This document shows positions 62,740 through 64,000 of a stretch of DNA of 64,000 nucleotides, piece by piece. Below the pieces are notes generated by a model. It was not told where the DNA came from. It was given only the letters and a program-made list of their open reading frames with translations, and searched no databases. How positions within the stretch are numbered: position 1 is the first letter of the stretch; the number at the start of each line of letters is the position of its first letter. The position numbers and the translations under genes are program-made. Origin of the DNA: CAYYFX01 sp964571855 (GTDB taxonomy: Bacteria > ARS69); the NCBI GenBank assembly GCA_964571855.1, contig CAZNDO010000002.1:1-64000 (forward strand), given 5' to 3'.

Positions 62740-64000
62740 GGTGGCACGTCGTCTTCCGCTACTCGGGCGTGGCGCTCCTGTTCAGCGCCGCGCTCCTGTT
62801 CGTCTCCGCGGGGATGGCGGTCGCGGGAGGGCGCGGGGACTTCTTCCCGCTGCTGTACAGCGGCGTGCTGGCGACCTTGTTCGGCGTCTTCCCCCTGGTC
62901 TTCGTGCCGGCGCCGAAGGAGATCTCCAACGCCGAGGGCCTGGTCACGGTGTCGATGGCGTGGCTCCTCTCGTGCCTGGTGGGGGCGCTGCCGTTCGTGC
63001 TGTGGGGCGGGGAGTTCACGTTCGCGAACGCGTGGTTCGAGAGCGTGTCCGGGTACACCACCACCGGATCGTCCATCCTGACCGACGTGGAGGCGGTGCC
63101 GCAGGCGCTGCTGTTCTGGCGCGCGGCCACGCACTTCCTCGGCGGCGTGGGCATCATCGTGTTCGTGCTGGCCGTCCTGCCGGCGCAGGGGTTCTCGGGG
63201 TGGGTGCTGTACCGCACGTCCACGTCGGCGGAGGTGCGCGCCCGCATCCGGTACCGGACGCGCAAGGCCGTGCAGGTCATCCTGACGGTCTACGTGGGAC
63301 TCACCGTCCTCCAGACCGCGCTTCTCGTGCTGTTCGGGATGTCGTTCTTCGACGCCGTCACGCACGCCTTCGCCACGATCGCCACGGGCGGGTTCTCCAC
63401 GCGCAACCTCAGCGTGGCGGCGTGGGACAGCGTGGCCATCGAGGCCGTGTGCATCCTGTTCATGGTGGTTTCCGGCGTGCACTTCGGTCTGCTGTTCGGC
63501 GCGGCGCGGGGCCGCTGGCGCGACCTGTGGCGCTCCAGCGCCGTGCGGTTCTACCTGGGATCGCTCGCGGCCGGCGTGGTCGTCGCCACGATCGCCCTGT
63601 ACGGATCCGGCGCACTCGGATGGGCGGAGGCGCTGCGGCAGGCGGCGTTCCAGGTCTGCTCCGTCGGGACCTCCACGGGGTTCGCCACGGCGGACTCGAG
63701 CATCTGGCCGCCGCTCGCGCAGATGGGGCTCCTGTACCTCACCCTCCAGTGCGCCTGCATGGGCTCCACCAGCGGCGGCATCAAGGCCGAGCGCATGGTG
63801 GTGTTCGCGAAGGCGGTGGGGCGCACGCTCGTGCGCTTCCGCCACCCCGCCGCCGTGGTGCGCGTGCGCGTGGACGGGGCCGCCGTGGAGGAGGACGTGG
63901 TGGAGGCGGGTGTCCTGTTCGTGGCGCTGTACGTGGCGATCGTCTTCGCCGCGAGCCTCGTCCTCGTGGCCATGGACATGGATCCGCTCTCGGCGTTCTC
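62736..64000 (+). CDS. trkH: potassium uptake protein TrkH (3' end outside the window)
   Basis: The first 421 residues of a Trk/Ktr-type K+ channel subunit. The repeated pore loops supply the selectivity filters: SGYTTTGSS, ATIATGGFST, SVGTSTGFAT and MGSTSGGIK. RAATHFLGGVGIIVFVLAVL precedes the second unit. E. coli TrkH has 483 residues, so about 60 are missing at the right edge. GTG 62736 overlaps the HAMP gene's stop. Its cytoplasmic gating partner TrkA is not in the window and may be encoded next. Confidence 0.93.
   Translation, partial: MRWHVVFRYSGVALLFSAALLFVSAGMAVAGGRGDFFPLLYSGVLATLFGVFPLVFVPAPKEISNAEGLVTVSMAWLLSCLVGALPFVLWGGEFTFANAWFESVSGYTTTGSSILTDVEAVPQALLFWRAATHFLGGVGIIVFVLAVLPAQGFSGWVLYRTSTSAEVRARIRYRTRKAVQVILTVYVGLTVLQTALLVLFGMSFFDAVTHAFATIATGGFSTRNLSVAAWDSVAIEAVCILFMVVSGVHFGLLFGAARGRWRDLWRSSAVRFYLGSLAAGVVVATIALYGSGALGWAEALRQAAFQVCSVGTSTGFATADSSIWPPLAQMGLLYLTLQCACMGSTSGGIKAERMVVFAKAVGRTLVRFRHPAAVVRVRVDGAAVEEDVVEAGVLFVALYVAIVFAASLVLVAMDMDPLSAF

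Noticed and set aside
58571..64000. Attachment-site duplication of the tRNA-Gly 3' end
   Set aside because: I searched by eye for a second copy of the T-arm/acceptor sequence to the right edge and saw none, so an integrated element with both ends in the window is not supported.

Overview
The window is about 64 kb of very GC-rich chromosome (roughly 70 % by eye, strong G/C in third codon positions) and is almost entirely coding. Gene content points to a diderm bacterium of the FCB superphylum, in or near groups such as Gemmatimonadota or Candidatus Eisenbacteria. The reasons are an lptF/lptG pair for LPS export, a SprA-type outer-membrane translocon gene, a PorV-like outer-membrane protein, a 1,102-residue FG-GAP/TPR protein, and high GC. 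The phylum is an inference; no rRNA gene or other marker that would settle it is present.

Layout. 0-2.8 kb: lptF-lptG on the minus strand, followed at the 3' side by a 153-bp inverted-repeat element. 2.9-10.1 kb: sprA and a glutaminyl-cyclase-like M28 lipoprotein. 10.2-18.8 kb: a classic translation/transcription operon, rimP-nusA-ylxR-L7Ae-infB-ylxP-rbfA-nrnA-truB-ribF, with a probable attenuator in its leader. 18.8-21.6 kb: rpsO and pnp, each with leader hairpins. 21.6-29.0 kb (minus): a methyltransferase-like membrane protein, glnS, gltX, a DUF4388 protein and a TPR/zinc-ribbon membrane protein. 29.1-35.2 kb: a Na/Pi cotransporter (plus) overlapping tail-to-tail with glpQ, which follows the FG-GAP protein gene. 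35.4-37.9 kb: an XRE-cupin regulator and a GT39-like glycosyltransferase. 37.9-38.2 kb (minus): tRNA-Gln(CTG) and tRNA-Glu(CTC). 38.2-42.9 kb: cyclophilin, TPR protein, glycosyltransferase, membrane protein with an alkaline-phosphatase-like tail, and a PfkB-type sugar kinase.

43.0-44.1 kb: the PorV-like outer-membrane protein, whose stop codon lies in the left arm of a ~318-bp inverted repeat (44.08-44.40 kb). Its arms contain a perfect 50-bp match and its tip carries two further hairpins. This is the most unusual non-coding object here. 44.5-55.1 kb: a tightly overlapped operon mtaB-miaB-lapA-lapB-like-SPOR/TPR-mutS-mutL-miaA, joining tRNA A37 modification, LPS control and mismatch repair. 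55.2-58.4 kb: a large TPR protein with an apparently leaderless mRNA, and a SAM methyltransferase. 58.5-61.8 kb: tRNA-Gly(CCC) followed by a gene remnant and four genes I cannot assign, possibly an accessory patch. 62-64 kb: a HAMP receptor without an output domain, translationally coupled to trkH, which runs off the window.

General habits of this genome seen here: promoters of the form TTGAC(A/C/G)-17-TAnnnT at operon starts (two overlap the stop codon of the preceding gene), frequent GTG starts, and at least ten 4-nt GTGA stop/start overlaps that imply translational coupling. Start codons were chosen from Shine-Dalgarno spacing, signal peptides and overlap with upstream stops, and no database search could be run.
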